Positions 34,543 through 44,406 of a DNA stretch of 64,000 nucleotides are shown here, one piece after another. Both the position numbers and the translations under genes were made by a program. The notes below the pieces were generated by a model. The model searched no databases. It was not told the origin of the DNA and saw only the letters and a list, made by a program, of their open reading frames with translations. Source of the stretch: Fredinandcohnia quinoae (lineage in GTDB: Bacteria; Bacillota; Bacilli; Bacillales; Bacillaceae_L); assembly GCF_022427965.1 (NCBI RefSeq), contig NZ_JAKTTI010000019.1, positions 17,860-81,859 on the forward strand, given 5' to 3'. Every line of letters begins with the position of its first letter. Positions within the stretch are counted from its first letter, which is position 1.

Positions 34543-35469
34543 ATGTCAACCGAGCTTTCTTATACAATTGAAGAGGTATCACAGCTATTGAAGGTATCGA
34601 AATTAACTGTTTATGATCTTGTTAAAAAAGGTGAGCTTCCTGTATTCCGCGTCGGGAGACAGATGAGGTTGGATGCCAAGGACTTGGATCATTATATACA
34701 GAAACAAAAGTCGAGTAAAATCATTGCTTCACCAGTCTTATCTAATGAACAACAAAGAACCCCCTCCCCAAATATTGTCATAAGTGGGCAAGATATCGTA
34801 TTAGACATACTTGGGAAAAATATTGAGCAAATTTCAGCTTATAAAACATTACGTTCACATACTGGTAGCCTTAACAGCCTAATTGCGATGTACAATGGTG
34901 ACTGTGATATTGTGAGTTTACATATGTTTGACGGTGACACAGGTGACTACAATCTACCCTTTGTTAAAAAGATTTTAGTTGGTCACCCATACATGTTGAT
35001 CAATCTATTATCTAGGAATGCTGGGTTCTATGTTAAAAAAGGTAATCCCCTGAAGATTTTAAATTGGTCTGATATTGGCAAGAGGCAAGTTAGGTTCATT
35101 AATCGTGAAAAAGGATCTGGGGCACGGATTTTATTGGACGAACAACTTAGGATACACCAAATTCCCACCAAAAACATAGTAGGCTATGAACGGGAAGAGA
35201 CGAGTCATTTAAGTGTAGCATCAGCTGTTTCTACAGGGGTGGCTGATGTAGGTGTAGGAATTGAAAAGGCAGCAAAAATAGTCGGAATTGATTTCATACC
35301 TCTAATAAAAGAACGATATGACCTTGTTATTTTAAAAACACCTAAAAATGAACAATTGATCCAGATTGTTAAGGAAATTTTGGTTTCTTCAGCATTCCAA
35401 AAAGAGATTTATTCTTTAGGTGATTATGATACTTCACAAACTGGTACGATTATTTTTGAAACGGATTAA
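34543..35469 (+). CDS. Molybdate-responsive HTH regulator with substrate-binding domain (YvgK-like)
   Basis: 308 residues. The N-terminal ~55 residues form an excisionase-type helix-turn-helix (TIEEVSQLLKVSKLTVYDLVKKGELPVFRVGRQMRLD), and the rest is a PBP-like ligand-binding domain (SGQDIVLDILGKN, RFINREKGSGARILLDEQL), the usual architecture of regulators next to modA/modB. ATG at 34543 has GGAGGG 6 nt upstream, better than the ATG at 34537. It probably binds molybdate or an analogue and represses modAB and itself through the palindrome at 34454. Confidence 0.82.
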   Translation: MSTELSYTIEEVSQLLKVSKLTVYDLVKKGELPVFRVGRQMRLDAKDLDHYIQKQKSSKIIASPVLSNEQQRTPSPNIVISGQDIVLDILGKNIEQISAYKTLRSHTGSLNSLIAMYNGDCDIVSLHMFDGDTGDYNLPFVKKILVGHPYMLINLLSRNAGFYVKKGNPLKILNWSDIGKRQVRFINREKGSGARILLDEQLRIHQIPTKNIVGYEREETSHLSVASAVSTGVADVGVGIEKAAKIVGIDFIPLIKERYDLVILKTPKNEQLIQIVKEILVSSAFQKEIYSLGDYDTSQTGTIIFETD

Positions 35470-35569
35470 AAAAGTGGAAATATTTTGAGTGCCTATGCCA
35501 ATTCCCCCTTTCTCCTGAATATACTACTTTTGAAGTATAAGTAGTTATGAATAAAGGGGGAGTTTTAGC

Positions 35570-35944
35570 ATGGGGGTTCGTTTGATTAAAATCTCAGTTG
35601 TCTATTTTTTAATTGGGGTTGGGTTAGGTATGTATATGTCAATGGCGCACAACTATACCCTGACTGGTGTTCATGTTCATATTAATCTACTAGGCTGGGC
35701 ATCCATGGGGCTTGCAGGTATTTATTATCATTTATTTCCTCAAGCAGGTGAGTCGAAGATCGGAACGGCACATTTCTGGCTGCATAATATTGGGCTGCCG
35801 ATTATGATGATTGGATTAGCAGCATTGGTGCTTGGAAATGCATCCTTTGAACCAGTTGTGGCGGTTGGAGGTACGATTACTACTCTTGGTATTATTCTTT
35901 TTGTTGTAAATATTTTAGTGAATGTGAAAAGTGTCGGGCGTTAA
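35570..35944 (+). CDS. Small membrane protein resembling part of a haem-copper oxidase subunit I
   Basis: 124 residues with four membrane helices (ISVVYFLIGVGLGMYMSMA, HVHINLLGWASMGLAGIYYHLF, GTAHFWLHNIGLPIMMIGLAALVL, TITTLGIILFVVNILV). It has spaced histidines (AHNYTLTGVHVHINLLGW, YYHLFP, HFWLHNIG) reminiscent of NorB/CcoN-type oxidase cores, but at a quarter of their length and lacking a complete copper-site set. Probable haem-binding or assembly-related membrane protein; not a full oxidase. AAAGGGGG precedes the ATG. Single gene, with a small TACTAC...GTAGTA-type inverted repeat in its promoter. Confidence 0.6.
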   Translation: MGVRLIKISVVYFLIGVGLGMYMSMAHNYTLTGVHVHINLLGWASMGLAGIYYHLFPQAGESKIGTAHFWLHNIGLPIMMIGLAALVLGNASFEPVVAVGGTITTLGIILFVVNILVNVKSVGR

Positions 35945-35962
35945 TTTAGGGTAATGTGCTAA

Positions 35963-36152
35963 TGCGCAAATATAGACAGTAAAGCGCATAAATCTTGGCT
36001 AACGTGCAAATCTTGTGTCTGATGTGCATAAGTCTGGGTTAACGCGCAAATCTCGTGATTAACGTGCATAAGTCTGAGGTAGCGAGCAAATAACAAGCTG
36101 AACGCGCATAAATCGGTTATAACATTCATATCACTGTTTTATCGTGCATATA
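35963..36152 (+). repeat. Phased array: GYGCAWA core every 20 bp (10 units, alternating)
   Basis: Cores start at 35963, 35983, 36003, 36023, 36043, 36063, 36083, 36103, 36123 and 36143, every interval exactly 20 bp. The first eight alternate strictly between GCAAAT-type and GCATAA-type, so a 40-bp higher-order period is present. The spacer halves are only loosely conserved and often end in (T)TAA. It lies between the oxidase-like gene and ywiB, with no reading frame through it. Confidence 0.9.
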
Positions 36153-36301
36153 ATCAATATCCAATCGGGAGTGTTAATACAACTACCCGATTTTTTGTTA
36201 TTACAGGTGAATCTCATGGTGAAAACCGCGATTCTATTGAAATTCAAGCAAAGAATCATTATACTATTGTAGTTATATTAGGTTCGCGAGGATGTGTACA
36301 T

Positions 36302-36745
36302 ATGAGTGCTTTTTCACAAAATGGAACGCCCATTCAAATAAAATTTGTTACTGAAATCAAGGATGGACTTCGAAAAGAGAATGTTGCTTTTGATACAAAT
36401 GGTCTATACTACATAAAGGGAAGTAGTACATATTTGTCGTTTGAAGAACTACAAGAGGTTGGCCCGGTAAAGACCATTATTAAGATTACTGATTCAGATG
36501 TACTTATACTTCGTTCTGGTGCTGCAAAGATGAGGCAGTTATATCGGAAGAATGAAGAAATAATCGGTACCTTTCAAAACCAAATGGGTACATTTGAAAT
36601 GACTACAAAAACGAATAATATTGAATACAAGTATTACAAAAACTCTCGTAAAGGGACGTTATTTTTATCATACGAACTATCACTTCAAGGTGAAAAGTCT
36701 GGACGTTATGCAATAAGTATTACATTTAAGGAGCGGGAAGAATGA
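36302..36745 (+). CDS. ywiB: DUF1934 family protein YwiB
   Basis: 147 residues; a small beta-barrel-like protein of the calycin/lipocalin type ([44 protein letters not shown]). Function unknown. Its TGA overlaps the argS ATG (ATGA), so translation is coupled, and ywiB-argS is a conserved pair in Bacillus. GAGGATG precedes the ATG. Confidence 0.88.
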   Translation: MSAFSQNGTPIQIKFVTEIKDGLRKENVAFDTNGLYYIKGSSTYLSFEELQEVGPVKTIIKITDSDVLILRSGAAKMRQLYRKNEEIIGTFQNQMGTFEMTTKTNNIEYKYYKNSRKGTLFLSYELSLQGEKSGRYAISITFKEREE

Positions 36746-38412
36746 ATATAGTCGACCAAGTAAAAGAACGATTAAAAGAAGAAATAAAACAAGCAGTCTT
36801 AAAAGCTAACCTAGCAACAGAAGAACAAATTCCAGAGGCTGTACTAGAGTTGCCAAAGGATAAAGCACACGGGGATTATGCCACAAATATGGCAATGCAG
36901 TTAGCACGCGTTGCGAAAAAAGCACCACGAATGATTGCTGATGACATTGTTGCAAATTTTGATAAATCAAAGGCGTCCATCGAAAAAATTGAAATTGCTG
37001 GACCTGGATTTATTAATTTTTACATGAATAACTCCTATCTTACGGACTTAATTCCAACGATTTTACAAGCTGGAGAAGCGTATGGTGAAACAACCGTTGG
37101 CAATAAGCAAAAGGTTCAGGTGGAGTTTGTATCGGCGAACCCAACTGGTGATTTGCATTTAGGTCATGCTCGTGGGGCAGCTGTTGGTGACTCGCTATGC
37201 AATGTATTAGAAAAAGCGGGCTATGATGTATCTCGAGAATATTATATTAATGATGCCGGTAATCAGATTAATAATCTTGCATTATCAGTTGAAGCACGTT
37301 ATTTCCAAGCTTTAGGCTTGGATAAGGAGATGCCTGCGGATGGCTACCATGGCCAGGATATCGTCGGGATTGGAAAAAAGCTTGCTGAAGAGTATGGCGA
37401 TAAATATGTAAATGTGGATGAAAAAGAGCGTTTCGACTTTTTCCGCGAATATGGCTTGAAATATGAAATGGCAAAACTACAAAAGGATTTGGAAGAATTC
37501 CGAGTTGGTTTTGATGTGTGGTATTCTGAAACCTCACTTTATAAAAACGGGAAAATTGATGTTGCGTTAAATGCGTTACGTGAAAAAGGACATATTTTTG
37601 AGGAAGATGGAGCAACTTGGTTCCGTTCTACAGTCTTTGGCGATGACAAAGATCGTGTCTTAATTAAGAATGATGGATCATACACATATTTAACTCCTGA
37701 TATTGCCTACCACCAAGATAAGCTTGAGCGTGGCTTTGAAAAGCTGATTAATATTTGGGGAGCAGACCATCACGGTTATATTCCACGGATGAAGGCAGCT
37801 ATTCAAGCGCTTGGGTATGAAAAGGATACACTCGAAGTTGAAATCATTCAGCTTGTACACCTTTATAAAGATGGAGAAAAGATGAAGATGAGTAAGCGTA
37901 CCGGAAAAGCCGTCACAATGCGTGACTTGATTGAAGAGGTAGGACTTGATGCTGTTCGTTATTTCTTTGCGATGAGAAGCTCTGATACTCATCTTGATTT
38001 CGATCTAGACTTAGCTGTATCAAAATCAAATGAAAATCCTGTGTATTATGCACAATATGCGCATGCACGAGTGTGTAGCATGCTGCGTTCAGGGGACGAA
38101 ATGAATATTGCCCTAAACGGAGATTTTGCGTTAGAGCATGTTAGCTCGGAAAAGGAAATTGATCTTTTGAAAAAGCTCGGTGAATTCCCAGCGGCTGTGT
38201 CAGAAGCAGCTGAAAAACGAATTCCACATCGAATCACAAACTATATTAACGAACTTGCAGCTGCCCTTCACAGCTTCTACAATGCTGAAAAGGTATTGGA
38301 TCAAGACAATCTAGAAAAAACAAAAGCACGTCTGGCATTAATGAAGGCAGTTCAAATTACTCTTCAAAATTCATTAAAATTAATTGGTGTATCCGCACCT
38401 GAGAAAATGTAA
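36742..38412 (+). CDS. argS: Arginyl-tRNA synthetase
   Basis: Charges tRNA-Arg. 556 residues, class I synthetase. The N-terminal Arg-tRNA-synthetase additional domain (~1-110) precedes the catalytic core with the HIGH-like motif in [18 protein letters not shown] and KMSKR in [16 protein letters not shown]. The C-terminal anticodon-binding DALR domain includes [13 protein letters not shown]. No anomalies. Confidence 0.98.
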   Translation: MNIVDQVKERLKEEIKQAVLKANLATEEQIPEAVLELPKDKAHGDYATNMAMQLARVAKKAPRMIADDIVANFDKSKASIEKIEIAGPGFINFYMNNSYLTDLIPTILQAGEAYGETTVGNKQKVQVEFVSANPTGDLHLGHARGAAVGDSLCNVLEKAGYDVSREYYINDAGNQINNLALSVEARYFQALGLDKEMPADGYHGQDIVGIGKKLAEEYGDKYVNVDEKERFDFFREYGLKYEMAKLQKDLEEFRVGFDVWYSETSLYKNGKIDVALNALREKGHIFEEDGATWFRSTVFGDDKDRVLIKNDGSYTYLTPDIAYHQDKLERGFEKLINIWGADHHGYIPRMKAAIQALGYEKDTLEVEIIQLVHLYKDGEKMKMSKRTGKAVTMRDLIEEVGLDAVRYFFAMRSSDTHLDFDLDLAVSKSNENPVYYAQYAHARVCSMLRSGDEMNIALNGDFALEHVSSEKEIDLLKKLGEFPAAVSEAAEKRIPHRITNYINELAAALHSFYNAEKVLDQDNLEKTKARLALMKAVQITLQNSLKLIGVSAPEKM

Positions 38413-38414
38413 CA

Positions 38415-38453
38415 AAAAGAGGCCTCCTACGATACAGTAGGGGGCCTCTTTTA
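38415..38453. terminator. Bidirectional intrinsic terminator
   Basis: AAAGAGGCCTCCTAC / GTAGGGGGCCTCTTT stem (one G-T or mismatch), loop GATACA, followed by TTTTAT; preceded by A-rich sequence for the opposite strand. Confidence 0.9.
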
Positions 38454-38460
38454 TACCACC

Positions 38461-39663
38461 CTATAAAAAAAGTGAAATCCAAGTGGCAATTTTTACTTTT
38501 ACTCTGTGAAAGAACGTTTGGTCTGTAATCGTGGACATCGGCAATTTATTTGATTGGCGGAAGTCCTTCTCGACCTCTTCTCTAATATGCTGGATAAATT
38601 CTTTATCATGGATTATACAATTGAATTCATAATTGGCGAACATGCTTCGCTTGTCAAAGTTAGCAGTCCCGATGTCACTGACCTTATCATCAACTACAAT
38701 CACTTTTGCATGGTAAAATCCGTTAAAGTACATGTAAAATTCCACGCCTTCCTTCATCAACTTTTCAAAGTAGGGGTAGGCCCCTTCTTTTACTAAAGGA
38801 TGGTCAGGTTTTTTTGGTAATAGGACACGAACCTTTACATTCCTACGTGTTGCGGCAATAAGCTCCTCCATCAGTTCGTCACCAGGAATAAAATAGGGGG
38901 AACCTATGATGATTTCTTTTTCAGCGCTTCTTATTAAATCAATAAATTCCTCTTGTAGATAGGCTCCATTTGTCGGAATAAGGCGCAATTTAATTTTACC
39001 GGGATTAAGAGGTGGGGAATACCTTGTATTACGAGCGATTTCCTCCTTCGTGGCACTAGACCAGTCTTTTACAAACTGTGTTTGCAAGTCGGTGACACCT
39101 TCACCTACTATTTTCAAATGGTAATCACGCCAGAAGCCATACTTTGGATCCTTCCCTAAATATTCCTTTCCAACATTGAAACCACCAATATACCCGGTTT
39201 TTCCATCAATCACAGTGATTTTTCGATGATTTCTAGCATTTAATTTGTAAAACCAATATGGAAATCCTGGTTTGTTACTATAGGATAATTGAACACCAGA
39301 ATCCTTAAGCTCCTTTTCCATCTCCTTTGTCACCATATGACTTCCTACCCAATCGAGCAGCAGTCGAACCTCAATCCCTTGCTTTGCTCTTTCGCTTAAT
39401 AACGAGACGAGCTCATCACCGAATTTGTCATTTTCAAAAATATAAAATTGAATATGAATATGGTCTTTTGCTTGTTTGACATCCTCAAAAAAATCTGTAA
39501 AAAGCTCCTCACCTGTTGTGTACAGTGCCAGATCACTCAATCGGAACGGATAATCTGGATTTTCTACCTTTTTAAGATGACTTTTTCGACCGAGAGTGTA
39601 ATCAAGACCAAGTAAGACAAATAAAATGAGTATAGTTGCAATCGTTCCAATGAAAATTTTCAT
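38461..39663 (-). CDS. clsB: Cardiolipin synthase
   Basis: Membrane phospholipid enzyme, 400 residues, with one N-terminal helix (~3-24) and two PLD domains. HKD motifs are NARNHRKITVIDGKTGYIGGFN and FYHAKVIVVDDKVSDIGTANFD. Joins two phosphatidylglycerol molecules to cardiolipin plus glycerol. Length and location (between argS and fadF) match B. subtilis YwjE/ClsB. AGGAGGTGA precedes the ATG. Confidence 0.9.
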   Translation of the reverse strand: MKIFIGTIATILILFVLLGLDYTLGRKSHLKKVENPDYPFRLSDLALYTTGEELFTDFFEDVKQAKDHIHIQFYIFENDKFGDELVSLLSERAKQGIEVRLLLDWVGSHMVTKEMEKELKDSGVQLSYSNKPGFPYWFYKLNARNHRKITVIDGKTGYIGGFNVGKEYLGKDPKYGFWRDYHLKIVGEGVTDLQTQFVKDWSSATKEEIARNTRYSPPLNPGKIKLRLIPTNGAYLQEEFIDLIRSAEKEIIIGSPYFIPGDELMEELIAATRRNVKVRVLLPKKPDHPLVKEGAYPYFEKLMKEGVEFYMYFNGFYHAKVIVVDDKVSDIGTANFDKRSMFANYEFNCIIHDKEFIQHIREEVEKDFRQSNKLPMSTITDQTFFHRVKVKIATWISLFL

Positions 39664-39756
39664 TAAAAGTCACCTCCTAGTCTCGCGGTCTGCTTAGTTT
39701 ACACGAACATAGGCTTGATTATTGATAGTTGGAAAAAAGAATGTTTTATAAAAATA

Positions 39757-39784
39757 TTGACTGAATGCTCATTCATTATATAAT
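39757..39784 (+). promoter_or_regulatory. fadF promoter with embedded FadR-type box
   Basis: TTGACT (39757-39762), 16-bp spacer, TATAAT (39779-39784). Overlapping it, TGACTGAATGCTCATTCA (39758-39775) matches the B. subtilis FadR consensus TGAATGAMTANTCATTCA at 16 of 18 positions, so a bound repressor would cover the -35 and spacer. Confidence 0.8.
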
Positions 39785-39864
39785 GGAGATAAGAACTATA
39801 AAGTCAGAAAATTAATTTCTATCAAAATGTTTTTCATTTGGTCAGGGAGAAAGGGGTTCAACAC

Positions 39865-41985
39865 ATGGATATCTTATTAATCATCAACCTTCTTGCATTT
39901 ATAAGTGTAACCGCTTACGCAATTTATCTCTTTATCTACTTAATAAAAACAAGAATCGCGTACATTAAGCTCGGTAAAAAGGTTGAATTTGATGGGAAAG
40001 TGAAAGAGCGATTAAATAAAATTTGGGTGAACGTATTTGGACAAAAGAAGCTCATGAAAGATAAAAAAAGTGGAGCCATCCATGTTATGTTTTTTTATGG
40101 CTTTCTACTCGTTCAATTTGGAGCTATCGATTTCATTTGGAAAGGTCTTAAACCTGGATCACACCTCCCGTTAGGTCCATTGTATCCAGCATTCACATTT
40201 TTCCAGGAAATCGTTACATTTGTTATTTTAGTAGCGGTTGTCTGGGCGTTCCACCGCCGTTATGTGGAAAAACTTGTACGATTAAAAAGAGGCTTTAAAT
40301 CAGGTCTTGTCCTATTATTTATTGGCGGACTAATGGTTTCTGTACTAGTAGGAAATGGAATGGGAATCATTTGGCACGGTGAAGAGCTTACATGGTCAGA
40401 GCCAATCGCATCGTCTATTGCCTTTTTACTAGGTGGAATTAATGAAACAGTATCGATTGTAATCTTCTACATTGCATGGTGGATTCACTTAATTTTCTTA
40501 TTATCATTCCTAGTATATGTTCCACAATCAAAGCACGCACACTTAATTGCTGGTCCTGCAAACGTGTTTTTAAATCGTACGACTAATCCTGGTAAGCTTG
40601 AAAAAATTGATTTTGAGGATGAAACACAAGAAACATATGGCGTTGGAAAGATTGAGGATTTCAAGCAACCACAATTAGTTGATTTATATGCTTGTGTAGA
40701 ATGTGGTCGTTGTACGAATATGTGTCCGGCTACAGGAACGGGAAAAATGCTCTCACCGATGGATTTAATTTTAAAATTGCGTGATCATTTGACAGAAAAA
40801 GGGGCAGTTGTAACACAAAAAGCACCATGGGTACCAACGGTTGCATTTTCAAAGACAAAGGGTAATCAGCTTGCATGGGCTGCTGCTGGCCAGGGGGCAA
40901 ATGAGTCTGCCGCAACCATTGAAGATTTATATAATCCTAGCTTAATAGGTGAAGTTATTACTGAAGAGGAGATTTGGGCTTGTACAACATGTCGTAACTG
41001 TGAAGACCAATGTCCTGTAATGAATGAACATGTTGATAAAATTATTGATTTGCGCCGTTATCTTGTTCTTACGGAAGGTAAAATGGATGCTGATGCTCAA
41101 CGTGCGATGACAAATATTGAACGTCAAGGAAATCCATGGGGTCTTAATCGTAAGGAAAAAGAAAACTGGCGTGATGTACGTGATGATGTACATGTACCAA
41201 CAGTTAAAGAAGCGAAAAAAGCAGGTGAAGAATTCGAGTATCTATTCTGGGTTGGTTCAATGGGTGCATTTGATAACCGAAGCCAAAAGATTGCACTATC
41301 ATTCGCGAAGCTTATGAATGAAGCAGGTGTGAAATTTGCAATTCTAGGTAATAAAGAGAAAAACTCAGGTGACACCCCTCGCCGATTAGGAAATGAATTC
41401 TTATTCCAGGAGCTCGCAACAAATAATATTGCCGAGTTTGAAAAAGCTGAAGTGAAAAAGATCGTCACCATTGATCCGCATGCCTATAACATTTTCAAAA
41501 ACGAATATCCTGATTTTGGACTTGAGGGTGTAGAAGTATTGCATCATACAGAGCTATTATATGACCTCGTCAATGAGGGCAAACTTGTTCCAAAATATGA
41601 GGTTAACGAAACGATTACATGGCATGACTCCTGTTATCTAGGAAGATATAACGATGTATATGATCCGCCACGTGAAATCTTAAATCGTATTCCTGGTGTG
41701 AAACTTGTTGAAATGGATCGAAACCGAGAAACAGGGATGTGCTGTGGAGCTGGTGGAGGACTTATGTGGATGGAAGAGGATACTGGAACACGTATTAACG
41801 TTGCCAGAACTGAACAGGCAATGGCTGTTAATCCAACGATAATTGGATCGGGATGCCCATATTGCTTAACAATGCTAAGTGATGGAACAAAAGCGAAAGA
41901 AGTTGAAGAGGAGATCGGCACATATGATATTGCTGAATTGCTTGAACGATCAGTTGTGGGCGAGAAAAAAGAGCTTGTCTCTTAA
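39865..41985 (+). CDS. fadF: FadF-type (Fe-S)-binding oxidoreductase
   Basis: Probable electron carrier for acyl-CoA dehydrogenases. 706 residues (B. subtilis FadF/YwjF about 705). The N-terminal ~250 residues have about six membrane helices, then two 4Fe-4S clusters (CVECGRCTNMCP; CTTCRNCEDQCP), and two CCG domains (HDSCYLGRYNDVYDPPR; GMCCGAGGGLMW; GCPYCLTML). Membrane oxidoreductase passing electrons to the quinone pool is the family view. The start ATG 39865 has AAGGGG 8 nt upstream; TTG 39838 is not supported. Likely FadR-controlled. Confidence 0.92.
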   Translation: MDILLIINLLAFISVTAYAIYLFIYLIKTRIAYIKLGKKVEFDGKVKERLNKIWVNVFGQKKLMKDKKSGAIHVMFFYGFLLVQFGAIDFIWKGLKPGSHLPLGPLYPAFTFFQEIVTFVILVAVVWAFHRRYVEKLVRLKRGFKSGLVLLFIGGLMVSVLVGNGMGIIWHGEELTWSEPIASSIAFLLGGINETVSIVIFYIAWWIHLIFLLSFLVYVPQSKHAHLIAGPANVFLNRTTNPGKLEKIDFEDETQETYGVGKIEDFKQPQLVDLYACVECGRCTNMCPATGTGKMLSPMDLILKLRDHLTEKGAVVTQKAPWVPTVAFSKTKGNQLAWAAAGQGANESAATIEDLYNPSLIGEVITEEEIWACTTCRNCEDQCPVMNEHVDKIIDLRRYLVLTEGKMDADAQRAMTNIERQGNPWGLNRKEKENWRDVRDDVHVPTVKEAKKAGEEFEYLFWVGSMGAFDNRSQKIALSFAKLMNEAGVKFAILGNKEKNSGDTPRRLGNEFLFQELATNNIAEFEKAEVKKIVTIDPHAYNIFKNEYPDFGLEGVEVLHHTELLYDLVNEGKLVPKYEVNETITWHDSCYLGRYNDVYDPPREILNRIPGVKLVEMDRNRETGMCCGAGGGLMWMEEDTGTRINVARTEQAMAVNPTIIGSGCPYCLTMLSDGTKAKEVEEEIGTYDIAELLERSVVGEKKELVS

Positions 41986-42109
41986 AGAGTAATATTGAAA
42001 AATTTAATAAAATGATTTTATTTTGAATATTGTTGAAGTAAAATAGAATTAATGATTAGTAGAAGTGGAGAGGTGTACATAGCGTACGCCTCCTTCTTAC
42101 AAGTGAGAT

Positions 42110-42127
42110 TGAGCGAGCGTTCAGTCG
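42110..42127 (-). promoter_or_regulatory. Weaker FadR-like box before the thiolase gene
   Basis: Minus-strand CGACTGAACGCTCGCTCA shares 14 of 18 positions with the box in the fadF promoter. It lies 72 bp before the thiolase start, downstream of any visible -10, so a road-block role would fit. Confidence 0.4.
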
Positions 42128-42199
42128 GACGAAATGTAAGCGGTTTCTAACGGATTTCAGGAACCATTGTGGATATCTAAATATCGAGGGGGTTTAGTA

Positions 42200-43381
42200 A
42201 TGGGGAAAACTGTCATAGTGAGTGCTGTACGTACTCCGTTTGGAAAATTAGGTGGGGGTCTTAGCTCGTTAACAGCATCTGAGCTTGGTGGTATTGCGAT
42301 AAAAGAGGCGTTGAAGCGGGCAAGTATTGATGGTGTGGATGTGGATGAGGTCATCTTTGGCTCAGTGTTACAGGGAGGTCAAGGTCAAATCCCGTCTAGG
42401 CAAGCTGCTAGAAATGCGGGTCTTCCTTGGGAAGTGAAAACAGAAACCATTAATAAAGTATGTGCTTCAGGTCTTCGCAGTGTAACTCTTGCAGATCAAA
42501 TCATACGATCTGGAGATGAAGAAGTCATTGTTGCAGGTGGGATGGAGTCAATGAGTAATGCCCCTTACTTTCTCCCAAAAGCACGCTTTGGCTTACGAAT
42601 GGGTGATGCGAGTGTGAAGGACTTAATGGTTCATGACGGATTAACGTGTAGCTTCCAAGGCGTTCATATGGGAACGTACGGAAATGAAGTTGCAGAGGAG
42701 TTTAAGATTAGTCGTGAAGAGCAAGACGAATGGTCAATACGTAGTCACAAGCGCGCCATCGCTGCAATAGAGGATGGGAAGTTTGCAGAAGAAATTATTG
42801 GGGTAGAAATTCGTGGGAGAAGGGGCGAAGTTACTGTCGTTGACCGGGACGAAGCACCACGAAAGGATACAACAATTGAAAAGCTTGCGAAACTTCCGTC
42901 AGTTTTTAACGAAGAGGGTACGATTACCGCTGGTAATGCACCTGGAATTAATGATGGAGCAGGAGCACTTGTGTTAATGAGTGAAGAACGTGCGTTACGT
43001 GAGGGGAAACAACCGATTGCAACAATTGTGGGGCATGCAGCGATTGCAGTAGAGGCAAAGGATTTTCCTAAAACCCCAGGACTGGTGATAAATGAACTTC
43101 TAAAGAAAACAGGAAAATCCCTAGAAGAAATTGATTTGTTTGAGATTAATGAGGCTTTTGCAGCAGTGGCATTAACAAGTGGGAAGATTGCATCTTTAGA
43201 TCCAGAAAAGGTTAATGTGAACGGAGGCGCGGTTGCACTAGGACACCCAATTGGAGCAAGTGGTGCACGTATCATTATCACTCTCATACATGAGTTAAAA
43301 AGACGTGGCGGAGGCATTGGAATTGCTGCAATTTGCAGTGGAGGCGGCCAAGGCGACGCAATCATGGTGCATGTTGAATGA
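42200..43381 (+). CDS. Acetyl-CoA C-acetyltransferase (thiolase)
   Basis: 393 residues, thiolase family. Active Cys is in [12 protein letters not shown], the His in [11 protein letters not shown], and the second Cys in [11 protein letters not shown]. Cleaves acetoacetyl-CoA or condenses two acetyl-CoA. ATG 42200 has GAGGGGG 7 nt upstream; the longer reading frame from 42167 lacks a site. First gene of a run with hydroxyacyl-CoA dehydrogenase and acyl-CoA dehydrogenase, resembling B. subtilis mmgABC. Confidence 0.94.
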   Translation: MGKTVIVSAVRTPFGKLGGGLSSLTASELGGIAIKEALKRASIDGVDVDEVIFGSVLQGGQGQIPSRQAARNAGLPWEVKTETINKVCASGLRSVTLADQIIRSGDEEVIVAGGMESMSNAPYFLPKARFGLRMGDASVKDLMVHDGLTCSFQGVHMGTYGNEVAEEFKISREEQDEWSIRSHKRAIAAIEDGKFAEEIIGVEIRGRRGEVTVVDRDEAPRKDTTIEKLAKLPSVFNEEGTITAGNAPGINDGAGALVLMSEERALREGKQPIATIVGHAAIAVEAKDFPKTPGLVINELLKKTGKSLEEIDLFEINEAFAAVALTSGKIASLDPEKVNVNGGAVALGHPIGASGARIIITLIHELKRRGGGIGIAAICSGGGQGDAIMVHVE

Positions 43382-43482
43382 TAGTGTAATCAGCAGGCTT
43401 CAACATGGATCGTGTGGATGCAGTGGTGCATAAAGTATAAATTTGCACCATTGCAGTTCTAATTTCAGAGGAGGTTATATTC

Positions 43483-44337
43483 ATGAACGTAAAAAAGGTT
43501 ATGGTTATTGGTGCAGGACAAATGGGCTCTGGGATTGCACAGGTTTGTGCGATGGCAGGCTATGATGTCATTTTGCATGATATGAAACAAGAGTTCCTAG
43601 ATCGAGGTATAGGCATTATTACTAAAAACCTCTCACGTCAAGTAGAAAAAGGGCGTATAACTGAAGTAGAAATGACAACAATTTTAAGCAGAATCTCACA
43701 ATCTCTTGACCTTCAAAATGCGAGTAGTGTCGATCTAGTCATTGAAGCGGCTGTTGAAAACATGGAGATCAAGACAAAATTATTTGCACAACTAGATGAA
43801 ATTGCACCTCAGGACACCATTTTAGCAACAAATACATCCTCTCTTCCGATTACTGAAATTGCGGCCGCAACAAAGCGTCCAGAAAAAGTAATTGGAATGC
43901 ATTTTATGAATCCAGTTCCAGTTATGAAATTAGTTGAAATCATTCGTGGTTTAGCGACGGCGGATGAAGTGTATCAAACAATTGAAGAATTGACAAAAAC
44001 ATTAAACAAGGTCCCGGTTGAAGTTAACGACTTTCCTGGCTTTGTTTCAAATCGAATTTTAATGCCGATGATCAATGAAGCAATCTACACCCTATACGAA
44101 GGAGTGGCAACGAAGGAAGCGATTGATGAGGTGATGAAGCTCGGGATGAATCACCCGATGGGACCACTTACTTTAGCTGACTTTATCGGCCTTGATACAT
44201 GTCTATACATTATGGAAACACTACACGAGGGCTTTGGTGATGACAAATACAGACCATGTCCATTACTTCGAAAATATGTAAAAGCAGGCTGGTTGGGTAA
44301 AAAGTCAGGCCGTGGATTTTACACTTACGAAAGGTAG
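43483..44337 (+). CDS. 3-hydroxyacyl-CoA (3-hydroxybutyryl-CoA) dehydrogenase
   Basis: 284 residues, NAD(P)-dependent short-chain type. The Rossmann motif [20 protein letters not shown] is at the N-terminus; the catalytic His/Glu pair is in [18 protein letters not shown] and the conserved [17 protein letters not shown] and [15 protein letters not shown] follow. Oxidises 3-hydroxybutyryl-CoA to acetoacetyl-CoA, feeding the preceding thiolase. GAGGAGG stands before the ATG. Resembles MmgB/Hbd. Confidence 0.95.
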   Translation: MNVKKVMVIGAGQMGSGIAQVCAMAGYDVILHDMKQEFLDRGIGIITKNLSRQVEKGRITEVEMTTILSRISQSLDLQNASSVDLVIEAAVENMEIKTKLFAQLDEIAPQDTILATNTSSLPITEIAAATKRPEKVIGMHFMNPVPVMKLVEIIRGLATADEVYQTIEELTKTLNKVPVEVNDFPGFVSNRILMPMINEAIYTLYEGVATKEAIDEVMKLGMNHPMGPLTLADFIGLDTCLYIMETLHEGFGDDKYRPCPLLRKYVKAGWLGKKSGRGFYTYER

Positions 44338-44406
44338 GGAAAATGAATGACTACTTTAGTAAAAAATCCTCTTCATCAAGGATCTTCGATTATGGAGGGC
44401 AGCAGC

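Noticed and set aside
42745..43365. 206-codon open frame on the minus strand within the thiolase gene
   Set aside because: It is the antisense of a strongly conserved enzyme gene, has no ribosome site and reads as low-complexity Ser/Pro/Ala.
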